DNA from: Pseudomonadota bacterium
GTDB taxonomy: Bacteria > Pseudomonadota > Gammaproteobacteria > Burkholderiales > Ferrovaceae
Length of the DNA stretch: 8,395 nucleotides
Assembly (NCBI GenBank): GCA_021828745.1
Contig: JAJZDE010000056.1
Location: 1 to 8,395 of the forward strand
Reading direction: 5' to 3'
A program made the translations under genes and the position numbers. Positions 1 through 6,373 of the stretch are shown here, one piece after another. The stretch's first letter is position 1; the number at the start of each line of letters is the position of its first letter. The notes under the pieces were generated by a model. The model made no database searches and was not told the origin of the DNA. It saw nothing but the letters and a program-made list of their open reading frames with translations.

Positions 1-29
1 GCTCGGCGGGAGTCGAACCCAGCTTCGGA
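1..29 (-). other. Candidate attachment-site half: 3' part of a tRNA gene
   Basis: On the minus strand these bases read as a T-loop (TTCGACT) between GGG and CCC, followed by the start of an acceptor 3' strand that runs off the window at base 1. The three inner T-stem pairs are good. The two outer ones are a U-G and a C-C mismatch, and the bases where the variable loop, anticodon arm and D-arm should lie (30-100) are AT-rich and do not fold as a tRNA. This fits the end of a tRNA gene copied or displaced by integration, with the tyrosine recombinase gene nearby as the enzyme. The tRNA identity cannot be told from so few bases. It could be chance similarity. Confidence 0.4.
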
Positions 30-198
30 ATCTAAATCGGTATACCGTCATAATTTTCATAAAAATGGTGTAAATAGGTTTAATATAATAATATTCATAT
101 TGTTATAATCAATCATGCAATTGTTTTTTTGTTTTTTTTGGGAGATTTTATGCCAAATAACACCTATATCTACCGATTTTGTTAAAGATTATTGGCAT
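30..198. other. AT-rich gene-free leader with palindrome and inverted 9-mer
   Basis: No coding sequence is supported here. The stretch is strongly AT-rich, with T-runs at about 122-139. It holds a perfect 10-bp palindrome CGGTATACCG at 38-47. AAATCGGTA at 34-42 recurs as its reverse complement TACCGATTT at 171-179. Lying between the presumed attachment site and the recombinase operon, these could be binding sites for the recombinase or its small partner protein. That role is inferred from position only. Confidence 0.35.
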
Positions 199-228
199 TT
201 TACAATTTGCATATATTTCGGTTAGAAT
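199..228 (+). promoter_or_regulatory. Sigma70-type promoter of the recombinase operon
   Basis: A -35 box TTTACA (199-204, 5 of 6 consensus) is followed after 18 bp by a -10 box TAGAAT (223-228, 5 of 6). Transcription would start near 235, about 24 nt before the TTG start at 259. That leaves room for the AGGGG ribosome-binding site at 248-252. The fit of promoter, ribosome-binding site and start supports the TTG start of the first gene. Confidence 0.5.
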
Positions 229-258
229 GACCTTTGGTTACTTGTCCAGGGGCTGGCT

Positions 259-786
259 TTGTCTAGCGAAGAGATCGGTTCTACAGCCAGTACGCAGCGC
301 TATGAACTTCGTCCAATCCAATTATCGGAGGTGGTCGGTGTTGACGAGTCCATGCTCGACACCCTGAAGCGTGCAAACCTGGCTCCCTTCCTGCCATTTG
401 ATAGCCGATTGTGGAAACCGGATTCGATGGCCCGATATTTAGACGAAAACCCCTTCCTGGTCAGAGCCACCACGAAAGGATATTTCTGCATTGGTGGTCT
501 TCGAAGATTCAGGCTTGCTCAGGCTATTTTTACCCAGTATCCCGACCATCAGGTCAATGTTCTGGTTCGGGTTGGGAAGCTTTCCACGGCGGAGCGTATG
601 CGATTGATCGGTCAAGAGTGTTTTTTGGCCTGCGCGGTTGAACGTGCTGATCGCTCAAATGCTCAGGATTACTTTCGCCTGTGGAGCGAATTGGGTGAGG
701 AATCCTCGCCGATCACCGGGAAACGCGAGGGGGACTTTGACCGGGCCATGGGGTTTTTGCCGAGAAATAAGAAAACAGCCAGATGA
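259..786 (+). CDS. Small ParB-like protein encoded upstream of the recombinase
   Basis: This 175-aa protein has no family I can name with certainty. Residues 16-25 (ELRPIQLSEV) and GGLRRFRLAQ at 79-88, after a predicted strand (FLVRATTKGYFCI, 66-78), resemble the start and the G-[ER]-RR motif of ParB/Srx-fold DNA-binding proteins. There is no signal peptide or membrane segment, and the C-terminus is basic (RNKKTAR). The start is TTG, chosen because AGGGG lies 6 nt upstream and the reading frame is closed just upstream (TAG at 223-225). The next ATG in frame (352) would remove the ParB-like N-terminal motif. Its stop overlaps the start of the recombinase gene (ATGA at 783-786), so the two are probably translated together. 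I infer a DNA-binding accessory factor for recombination or operon control. Confidence 0.75.
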   Translation: MSSEEIGSTASTQRYELRPIQLSEVVGVDESMLDTLKRANLAPFLPFDSRLWKPDSMARYLDENPFLVRATTKGYFCIGGLRRFRLAQAIFTQYPDHQVNVLVRVGKLSTAERMRLIGQECFLACAVERADRSNAQDYFRLWSELGEESSPITGKREGDFDRAMGFLPRNKKTAR

Positions 787-3329
787 AATTTTTCTCTCCC
801 CGGAGAAGCAAACCTATCCTGGCCCTGATTGATCAGGTACAAAACGCGGGTTTTCCCGGGGATGACTTCCGCGAACTCCTGTGGCTTATCAACGCTCATC
901 CCGATCTATTGGGCTTCGACCAACTCGCTGAAAACCTCCGCATCCTGTTTCATGGTGAAACCTTCAACTCTTTGGTTGGAATCAACCAAACCTGGATCAG
1001 AAAAGTCAGTTCCTGGATATCTATTCTACAGTGGATTTCTGACAACCAAGCTGTTTTGACTCGTCATCCGGACTTGGGGGGAATCTATGACCATTCGGTA
1101 CAAAACCGTTCACGACATCCCGTCAGCCGCTTTGGTTTGACTAGACATGGGCTCTACGCCTGCCTCTGGAACCGACATGAATCGGGAGGCGGAAAGTTAT
1201 CGGAAACCCCAGGGTGTCTCGCCTACCAGCGCTTGCAGGCCCATCTTTGCATTGCCCACATGGGCGCTCTCTCCCACCATACCTCCTTGCCAGATTTCGA
1301 GTCCTATGACGGGGAAGGCGAGTTTTGTGGAAAGCCTATCCAGGTTTATCCAGCATCCTATGTGGTACGTGAACTGAGTTTGTCTAAATACCTTCCACTG
1401 CTCGATAGCCTGCCCAGTCAGGAGACGTTTCTGGAATATCGGAAGGGCGTAACAGAACTGGAATTGTCCCGAAATGAAATTCCGGATGTTGATCCAGATG
1501 TTGCGCTGGATTTTGTGAAAAAGTTGAGCAGTTACCTGTCTCAGGTGGCTGTGATTCTGATAACTGGTAAAGATGTTGGTGGAACAAAATCAGCGGGGGC
1601 CCATTCGGGCGGTGGGGGTGGTGGAAGAACCCGTCACGGGTACGTGAATATCAACTCTCATGTGTATCGAATCAGGGTGGAACCAGACGATACGCAATTC
1701 GACGGATTTGGATCGGTGGACGTAGTCTATCTTCGCTCTGGAGAAGACGAACTGGATGAAGAGCGCGGCGGCGATGCTCCAATGGACTCTGCCTCCCCTA
1801 TTCTCACGCTGTATTCAACCGAGCAACTCGGCGCTGCCATGGGGCGCGCCAAGTATTCAGAGCGGATCAAGACGTTGGTTGCTCAGCGCTTTCCCTGGAA
1901 TGACGATCAACTGACCAGCGTTGAGGTGGAAAAGTTATATCAGGGCTTGGAGGGCATTTGGAAAAGATATGCGCAGATGAATGCTCCCAGAATAAAAGAC
2001 GCAGAATTCTGCCAAGGAGCCTTACTACTTGAGGTCATGCTGAACTTTGGGGTATCTCTGGAAACTGCCAGGAACTTGCGTTGGAGAAAATCCAATACCT
2101 TGCCCATTGCGGAATTCGCCCTGCTTGAAGGGGGGGGTGAGTCTCTTGCATGGCGAATTCCGGGCGTGAGTCCAGACTATCGCACCGATCTGGAGGAAGA
2201 ATATGTCAAAACTAACCGCAGGATGGCAAAGTCATTTACGGTCCCGGATTTGATAGGTCTGGGGCGGAAAATTTTGATATTCAGAAATAGGACGAGCCGA
2301 GACCATGAACGGGCGTTTTCCTTTGAACCCAAGACGGCGCAGGCGAATGTACAGGCCGTCATCAAGACATTGGGCGACCCCGGCCGATTTACTTTGGGGC
2401 GCATCAGTCGGGTGCTGGAAAATCAGGTTTATGCTCAGACAGGAGATCTGACGCTTGCCTGGTGCGTATGCGGCAACATAGGGGAAAGAAATGAACCGCG
2501 CATGTTCTACACGGCCTATCCCGTACAAAAGTTAGTGAATACCTACTGCGGCGCGATTCACGGTCTATATGAGATGGAAACCCTTACACCCCACTCAAAC
2601 CCTGTGAAAATAGAGGAGTATATCGGGGCACGATTCGTGGTGCGAAAAGACATAGTGAAGCATCTTGTATCAGCCCTTCAAAAAAAACTGAAAACCAGAG
2701 TGACCCTGCTGCAATGGAGTCAGGTACGTCAGCACCATAATACTTACACCATCTATACTTGGCTGGTTCAGGCCTTTAGTACTGCCATTCGAGCCATAAA
2801 TGATCCATCCGAACTGATGGACCAAGAAGAAACTCAAACAAGTCACCTTTACTGTTTGGCTGACAAGGAAACGGTCTACAATGACCGGGCACGCCCCGTT
2901 TTTCGATCAGAATTACTGAAAAAGCAGCTCACCCACTACCGTCGCCATCGGGAATATCTGGTCAACGCCTTTGGTTACCAGCAACAGACTCTACGACAAG
3001 AGGTAGGCCCACTGCGGTTGTTTTATCTGAATGATCATGATGAACCCCAGTCATTGACTCGAAACTGGATCGAGCAACAATTAGCCCATTGGGGCACTGC
3101 TTTGCCAGGAAACTTTCATCGAGCGTACCTGAGGACCGAGTTACTGGCATCCGGTTGTCCCACCCAAGTCGTGGATGCTTTCATGGGGCATGCCAACCGA
3201 GGGGAGAGCCCGTTTGATCACTACTCAAGTTTTGAATACCGCCAATTCCGGGATTCGATTGCTGGATATTTGGACGGTCTGCTAAAAGCGATTGGATTGA
3301 TGTCTTTGCCAAGCCGGGTTTCTTCGTAA
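783..3329 (+). CDS. Large tyrosine recombinase / site-specific integrase (848 aa)
   Basis: This is the likely integrase of the element, cutting and joining DNA through a tyrosine nucleophile. The C-terminal third carries the expected set: R670 (in TAIRAIND), K695 (in LADKETV), H779 and R784 (in FHRAYLRTELL), G802-H803 (MGHANRG) and Y814 (FDHYSSF). The spacings R-K 25, H-H 24 and H-Y 11 are close to those of XerD-type enzymes, although H to R is 5 residues apart rather than the usual 3. At 848 aa it is more than twice the length of a normal phage integrase. The N-terminal ~600 residues are not recognised and include a run of six glycines (276-281) that looks like a linker. The start ATG overlaps the upstream stop (ATGA), and only a weak ribosome-binding site is visible, which suggests coupling. 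It converges with the DUF6527 gene. Confidence 0.88.
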   Translation: MKFFSPRRSKPILALIDQVQNAGFPGDDFRELLWLINAHPDLLGFDQLAENLRILFHGETFNSLVGINQTWIRKVSSWISILQWISDNQAVLTRHPDLGGIYDHSVQNRSRHPVSRFGLTRHGLYACLWNRHESGGGKLSETPGCLAYQRLQAHLCIAHMGALSHHTSLPDFESYDGEGEFCGKPIQVYPASYVVRELSLSKYLPLLDSLPSQETFLEYRKGVTELELSRNEIPDVDPDVALDFVKKLSSYLSQVAVILITGKDVGGTKSAGAHSGGGGGGRTRHGYVNINSHVYRIRVEPDDTQFDGFGSVDVVYLRSGEDELDEERGGDAPMDSASPILTLYSTEQLGAAMGRAKYSERIKTLVAQRFPWNDDQLTSVEVEKLYQGLEGIWKRYAQMNAPRIKDAEFCQGALLLEVMLNFGVSLETARNLRWRKSNTLPIAEFALLEGGGESLAWRIPGVSPDYRTDLEEEYVKTNRRMAKSFTVPDLIGLGRKILIFRNRTSRDHERAFSFEPKTAQANVQAVIKTLGDPGRFTLGRISRVLENQVYAQTGDLTLAWCVCGNIGERNEPRMFYTAYPVQKLVNTYCGAIHGLYEMETLTPHSNPVKIEEYIGARFVVRKDIVKHLVSALQKKLKTRVTLLQWSQVRQHHNTYTIYTWLVQAFSTAIRAINDPSELMDQEETQTSHLYCLADKETVYNDRARPVFRSELLKKQLTHYRRHREYLVNAFGYQQQTLRQEVGPLRLFYLNDHDEPQSLTRNWIEQQLAHWGTALPGNFHRAYLRTELLASGCPTQVVDAFMGHANRGESPFDHYSSFEYRQFRDSIAGYLDGLLKAIGLMSLPSRVSS

Positions 3330-3339
3330 ATCAGTGAGT

Positions 3340-3383
3340 TCGGCCACAAGCAGAAATTTAGGCCGACTTGCCGCAACTCGGCC
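3340..3383. other. Alternating TCGGCC/GGCCGA hairpin elements
   Basis: Just after the recombinase stop, TCGGCC (3340-3345), GGCCGA (3361-3366) and TCGGCC (3378-3383) follow one another. The middle element can pair with either neighbour, giving two mutually exclusive 6-bp hairpins with loops of 15 and 11 nt. No T-run follows on either strand, so a classical intrinsic terminator is not supported, although the genes converge here. The third element is the outer end of the left long repeat. Confidence 0.35.
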
Positions 3384-3470
3384 TCTGCTGATGTCCAATT
3401 CCGTTTAGGATACCGACCGCTCTGGGGATCGAAACAGTCCTCAGACATATCTACAAAAGTCGTGGCGATT
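3378..3470 (-). repeat. Left copy of ~92-bp cargo-flanking inverted repeat
   Basis: The reverse complement of this stretch aligns with 7821-7912. The 76-bp core (3378-3453 against 7837-7912) aligns without gaps with about 10 mismatches, roughly 86% identity. It includes identical blocks of 13, 16 and 12 bp, among them GTTTAGGATACCGACC. The inner part (3454-3470) aligns with a small gap and shares AATCGCC and CTTTT. The repeat begins 3 nt beyond the stop codon of the DUF6527 gene and reads away from the cargo. A weaker match may continue towards the recombinase stop (shared CTGCTT block). Nature unknown: it could be an element end, a recombination site, or a shared 3' region. Confidence 0.85.
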
Positions 3471-3473
3471 CAA

Positions 3474-3941
3474 CTAAAGTGACTTCCACCAGCGAATCAG
3501 GTGCTGCAGCCAGTTCATACTTGGTTGCCATTTGTGAGTAGGTGTAATTTGGGCGTTCGGTTTTGAGACTAGCGCGGCCACCTCCTTAGCATGATTCGTA
3601 TGGCGGATTTGAGCGGCCTTGTCGGCGCGATCATTCGCTTTCACCCGATGAATCTGTCGCTCCGTCATTGCCTTTGCCTCCAGTATACGGCTGTCCCGGA
3701 TCACATAGTGCGAGTGACAAGGATAGCTCCAGTTGCCGATCGAAGGCCAAAGCGATATCCGACCGCCATTGTGCTTGACCGACCATTCCGCTGGCGACAG
3801 TGGCGTTACCACTTCCTGCCCGCAACCACAGCAGCACTTATGCACCGCCGTACGGTATCGCTCGCTGATGTAGAGTACGCCTTCCTCAATGCGCTCCGGG
3901 ATGTATTCGACGAATTCAGGTCGGATCTGCTTGATCTTCAT
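3474..3941 (-). CDS. DUF6527 family protein, third gene of the Ubl operon
   Basis: This 155-aa protein shows the pattern I associate with DUF6527: a cysteine cluster (C36, C37, C38, C40 in KCCCGCG), then VVTPLSP, RISLWPSIGNW (61-71) and PCHSHY (74-79). The cysteines with C75 and H76/H78 could bind a metal. S77 and the adjacent histidines are conserved-looking polar candidates for catalysis. Members usually sit with multiubiquitin and ThiF genes, where other Ubl systems carry a JAB deubiquitinase. A role as processing or deconjugating peptidase is therefore plausible, but it is inferred. The C-terminal end (NWLQHLIRWWKSL) is amphipathic and tryptophan-rich. The start overlaps the end of the E1 gene by 26 nt with no strong ribosome-binding site, which points to translational coupling. 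Confidence 0.82.
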   Translation of the reverse strand: MKIKQIRPEFVEYIPERIEEGVLYISERYRTAVHKCCCGCGQEVVTPLSPAEWSVKHNGGRISLWPSIGNWSYPCHSHYVIRDSRILEAKAMTERQIHRVKANDRADKAAQIRHTNHAKEVAALVSKPNAQITPTHKWQPSMNWLQHLIRWWKSL

Positions 3942-5142
3942 GGGGCTGGAGGTTCCGTGTTTCGCTGCGCGTCAGGGAGGCGGAGTCAATCGAATAGGTG
4001 TGGTGGTGCGGTTGCCAGTGGTCGAGGTAGAAAGTGCAGTGCTTCTTCCACAACTGGACGGCGAGGACGGCATTGAGCATGTTCATGTCCGCAACTTGGA
4101 TGTTACTGCGGTAAAGGTCATCCCCTGGCGCATCGCCTTGTGGCGCACACCGGCCGAAATGGTCCGACTTCCCTGCAGTGCACAGGGTTGCTCGGCAGGT
4201 GCCAAGAATGGCGTTTGCCTCGGGCAACACGGTCAGTTCCATCCCGGTGTCGACAAACGGGATGCCGCGTGCGATGAGGAATTCGCCCAATATCCTGCGC
4301 ACGCCGCCCTTGTCGACGCACAGGAACACGAAGTCGAATTTGTCCAGTTCGGACAGGTTCTCGTCGTCGAGGTAGAACGGATGCGGATGGATTCCCTTGC
4401 GCATCCTGGCGTAGATGGCAGCGAAGTATTCGACCTTGGACATTCTGCTCTTGATGTCCTCAATCGACGCAGCGCCGGGGGCGCGAAAGGCGCTGTGCTG
4501 CTCGAACTTGTCGCCGTCGAAGAGGTGGATTTTACGCACGGGCGTTTTGGTCATCAGGTCGAGGACATAGCTGCCGGTGCCCCCTAGGCCGACGATAGCC
4601 ACGCGGTAATGCGTGAGTTTCGCCGTTACAGCCAGGATGCCGGCACGGGTTGATGCGGTGTCCCAGTAGTTGAAGATCTGTTCCGGGTCGAATGAAACTA
4701 CCGGTTCGAACACGTAGGGCGTCGCCTCTGGCTCGACGACCTTGGCCTCCGGGGCGATCAGCGCAAGATAGTGGCGGATCTTGGCCGAGTGCGTTAGCGG
4801 AAAGTTTGTTTCGCCGTAAGGCTTGTTCGAGAAGCGGTGTTGTGCAGTAAATCCCGACCAGAGTTCCTTCGGCCCTTCGGTGCGATTTAGTGTCTTGATC
4901 GGCGTGCCGTTGGCGTGACAGGGAACCTCGCCGACGAACCAGATCTGATGGTTACCCGGTTTGCCTAGAGTGCCGATATTCCCGGCCAACTCGGTAACCA
5001 CGATGCCGCGCTGAACTTGCCTGTTGGCATTGACGTAGGGCACTTGATGAACCAGCAGGTGCCCCTGCACCACCTCGACGCTCAGCCCCTTGTCCTGAAG
5101 GGACTGGATATCGGGATCAAGAACGGTTGGTCTTGGTGACAT
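3916..5142 (-). CDS. ThiF-family E1-like adenylyltransferase with N-terminal DUF6791-type domain
   Basis: This 408-aa protein is the activating enzyme of the ubiquitin-like system. It would adenylate the C-terminus of the Ubl encoded just upstream. The C-terminal half is a ThiF/MoeB/E1 fold: Rossmann loop GLGGTGS (185-191), HLFDGDKFEQHSAFR (206-220) with D209, D211 and R220 in the usual ATP/Mg positions, and FVFLCVDKGG (271-280). The N-terminal ~150 residues match the DUF6791 type (NHQIWFVGEVPCH, 64-76), which may act as an E2-like part. Cysteines that could carry the Ubl are C75, C275, C316, C321, C332 and C369; none can be assigned from one sequence. The start overlaps the Ubl gene by 26 nt and has an AGAAGGG ribosome-binding site. 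A separate E2 gene is not seen. Confidence 0.9.
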   Translation of the reverse strand: MSPRPTVLDPDIQSLQDKGLSVEVVQGHLLVHQVPYVNANRQVQRGIVVTELAGNIGTLGKPGNHQIWFVGEVPCHANGTPIKTLNRTEGPKELWSGFTAQHRFSNKPYGETNFPLTHSAKIRHYLALIAPEAKVVEPEATPYVFEPVVSFDPEQIFNYWDTASTRAGILAVTAKLTHYRVAIVGLGGTGSYVLDLMTKTPVRKIHLFDGDKFEQHSAFRAPGAASIEDIKSRMSKVEYFAAIYARMRKGIHPHPFYLDDENLSELDKFDFVFLCVDKGGVRRILGEFLIARGIPFVDTGMELTVLPEANAILGTCRATLCTAGKSDHFGRCAPQGDAPGDDLYRSNIQVADMNMLNAVLAVQLWKKHCTFYLDHWQPHHHTYSIDSASLTRSETRNLQPHEDQADPT

Positions 5143-5386
5143 TGAATACCATCCCTTCTTTTACATGAACGTCCTGACCGGCGACCAGTTCGCCGTCCTT
5201 TCCGTGGGGGTTGGCATAGGCGACCGTGAAGTCGATGTCCTGGTTGGACGGATCGTCTGGGAACGCCAACTTGACGATCTCCTCGTAGGAAACGGTCTTG
5301 CCAGTTACCTCACGCGGGCGGCCATTGACTATGATGGTGACGGTCTTATTCTGACCGGGAGCCTGACAGTTGTTGGAATTGCTCAT
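5117..5386 (-). CDS. Multiubiquitin-family ubiquitin-like protein (single beta-grasp domain)
   Basis: This 89-aa protein is the modifier of the system. After a polar N-terminal tail (1-13) there is one beta-grasp domain with the hallmarks of the multiubiquitin family: VTIIVNGRPREVTGKTVSYEEIVKLAF (16-42), then FTVAYANP, GELVAGQDVHVKEGMVFNV. Many family members carry several such domains in tandem; here there is one. The C-terminus is NVTKTNRS and lacks the Gly-Gly of classical ubiquitin, so the activated residue is either the terminal serine or one exposed by processing. It is the first gene of the minus operon, has an excellent ribosome-binding site (AGGAGA, 6 nt before ATG) and a near-consensus promoter. 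Together these predict strong expression, as expected for a modifier needed in excess over its E1. Confidence 0.9.
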   Translation of the reverse strand: MSNSNNCQAPGQNKTVTIIVNGRPREVTGKTVSYEEIVKLAFPDDPSNQDIDFTVAYANPHGKDGELVAGQDVHVKEGMVFNVTKTNRS

Positions 5387-5391
5387 TTCTT

Positions 5392-5397
5392 TCTCCT
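5392..5397 (-). promoter_or_regulatory. Strong ribosome-binding site of the Ubl gene
   Basis: Read on the minus strand this is AGGAGA, placed 5-6 nt before the ATG at 5386. It fixes the start of the Ubl gene. Confidence 0.8.
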
Positions 5398-5463
5398 AAA
5401 TGGGATGAAGGGTTGTCGCTCGCATGCAGTGTCATTCACATGAACTGTATGATATGGTGTCTA

Positions 5464-5492
5464 ATAATACGATTGCGCTTACAAAATGTCAA
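5464..5492 (-). promoter_or_regulatory. Near-consensus sigma70 promoter of the Ubl operon
   Basis: On the minus strand a perfect -35 box TTGACA (5492-5487) is followed after exactly 17 bp by TATTAT (5469-5464, 5 of 6). Transcription would start near 5457, leaving a leader of about 70 nt before the Ubl start. This is the best promoter in the window. It overlaps the divergent plus-strand promoter, and an unregulated promoter this strong would be costly, so a repressor is likely. Confidence 0.75.
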
Positions 5493-5506
5493 GTAATGTG
5501 TATGAT
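5478..5506 (+). promoter_or_regulatory. Divergent sigma70-like promoter of the TIGR04255-HTH-zeta operon
   Basis: A -35-like CTTACA (5478-5483, 4 of 6) lies 17 bp before TATGAT (5501-5506, 5 of 6). Transcription would start near 5513, about 40 nt before the first gene. Each promoter's -35 box lies in the spacer of the other, so polymerase cannot occupy both at once. TGTATGAT occurs at 5446-5453 and again at 5499-5506, a 53-bp interval of about five helical turns, which is a candidate operator pair. Confidence 0.5.
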
Positions 5507-5541
5507 TGACGAAAATAGAAGTAACATCCCACCCATACAAC

Positions 5542-5547
5542 AGGAGA
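5542..5547 (+). promoter_or_regulatory. Ribosome-binding site that favours a GTG start
   Basis: AGGAGA ends only 1 nt before the ATG at 5549, which is too close for normal initiation, but 7 nt before the in-frame GTG at 5555, which is ideal. This decides the start of the TIGR04255-family gene. Confidence 0.65.
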
Positions 5548-5554
5548 TATGACC

Positions 5555-6373
5555 GTGAGCAATCACAATCAGGCGCTGGGCAAGTGGCCCAATGCGCCGT
5601 TGGCCCTTGTCCTGGCGCAAGTCCGTTTTGATCCCGAAGTCGATACCGAGTACAAGGGCGTTGCTGCACGCCTCAAGGCTGCGCTGGGCGAGCGCTTCCC
5701 TGCCATGAAGGCCGTGCGCCATATGACGCTTGTTTTCGGCAACGCACCTGTCTCGGTAGGGGAGCCCAAAGCGAACGAGGGCGAGGTCGGTCGCGATCTG
5801 CGCAGCGACGACAATCGTAGCGCTTTGCGCCTTCAGGACGGAGTGATGACCTATACCACTTCCTTCTACAAGGATTCGCCACACTTCCTCGCGGAGTGGC
5901 GATCCATGCTGGATTGCCTGTGCGCCACTGGGGGTGTCAAGGTGCAGCGGATGGGCCTGCGCTACGTGGACTTCATCATCCCTACCGCCGGCAAGGTGCC
6001 CGAGGACTACTTCAAGGAAGGATTCGGCCACTCGACCGACCTCTTCGGTGAAATCGCCCAAACTGCCTTCACGAGCCACGAATACCACAGGGACGATGGG
6101 GCGATGCGCGTCCAGTATGGACGGGGCGTTGCGCCGCCCCCTCTGCCGCCGGATCTCGATGGGTTGGTCGTGCTGCCTCCGGCCTTGTTGGAGAAATACA
6201 CTGGAGGGCCATCGGCAGTTCTGGATATCGACCGCTGGCGTATAGATTCCCACCGGTTACAGGCGGGAAAAATTGCCGATGAATTTCAGCATCTTCGTGA
6301 CGATATCTGCAAGGCTTTTAGCCGTATTATTACGCCTGAAGCCGAAGCCGAGTGGTCAGGCAAGCAGTTGTAA
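5555..6373 (+). CDS. TIGR04255 family protein
   Basis: With the GTG start the protein has 272 aa (274 aa if it starts at ATG 5549). The N-terminal WPNAPLALVLAQVRFDP, the central DGVMTYTTSFYKDSPHFLAEW and VQRMGLRYVDFIIP match the sporadically distributed TIGR04255 family as I know it, at the usual length of about 250-280 aa. The family has no established biochemical function and is often found in variable regions. No membrane segment, signal peptide or known catalytic motif is visible. It is the first gene of a plus-strand operon. The next gene starts 10 nt after its stop, and a zeta-type kinase follows. I infer a role in the same module, perhaps as antitoxin or sensor. The gene is GC-rich compared with the recombinase gene. 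Confidence 0.8.
   Translation: MSNHNQALGKWPNAPLALVLAQVRFDPEVDTEYKGVAARLKAALGERFPAMKAVRHMTLVFGNAPVSVGEPKANEGEVGRDLRSDDNRSALRLQDGVMTYTTSFYKDSPHFLAEWRSMLDCLCATGGVKVQRMGLRYVDFIIPTAGKVPEDYFKEGFGHSTDLFGEIAQTAFTSHEYHRDDGAMRVQYGRGVAPPPLPPDLDGLVVLPPALLEKYTGGPSAVLDIDRWRIDSHRLQAGKIADEFQHLRDDICKAFSRIITPEAEAEWSGKQL

Noticed and set aside
1..100. Intact tRNA gene
   Set aside because: Only a T-arm-like part is present; the anticodon and D arms are missing and the outer T-stem pairs do not match.
3378..3470. Integron attC site
   Set aside because: The position just after a stop codon is suggestive, but the GTTRRRY and RYYYAAC core sites are not found and the recombinase lacks the normal size of an integron integrase.
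3591..4076. 161-codon plus-strand frame over the DUF6527 gene
   Set aside because: The minus frame carries the cysteine cluster and the PSIGNW and SHY motifs. The plus frame is low-complexity R, S and G sequence at its end and lacks a ribosome-binding site.
3889..4587. 232-codon plus-strand frame across the E1 gene
   Set aside because: It lies antisense to the E1 reading frame, whose ThiF motifs are clear; its own product is rich in V, E and G with no motif. It is a shadow of the GC-rich E1 gene.
5489..6253. 254-codon minus-strand frame across the TIGR04255 gene
   Set aside because: The plus-strand frame has the family pattern, a ribosome-binding site and operon spacing. The minus frame has none and would overlap the divergent promoters.
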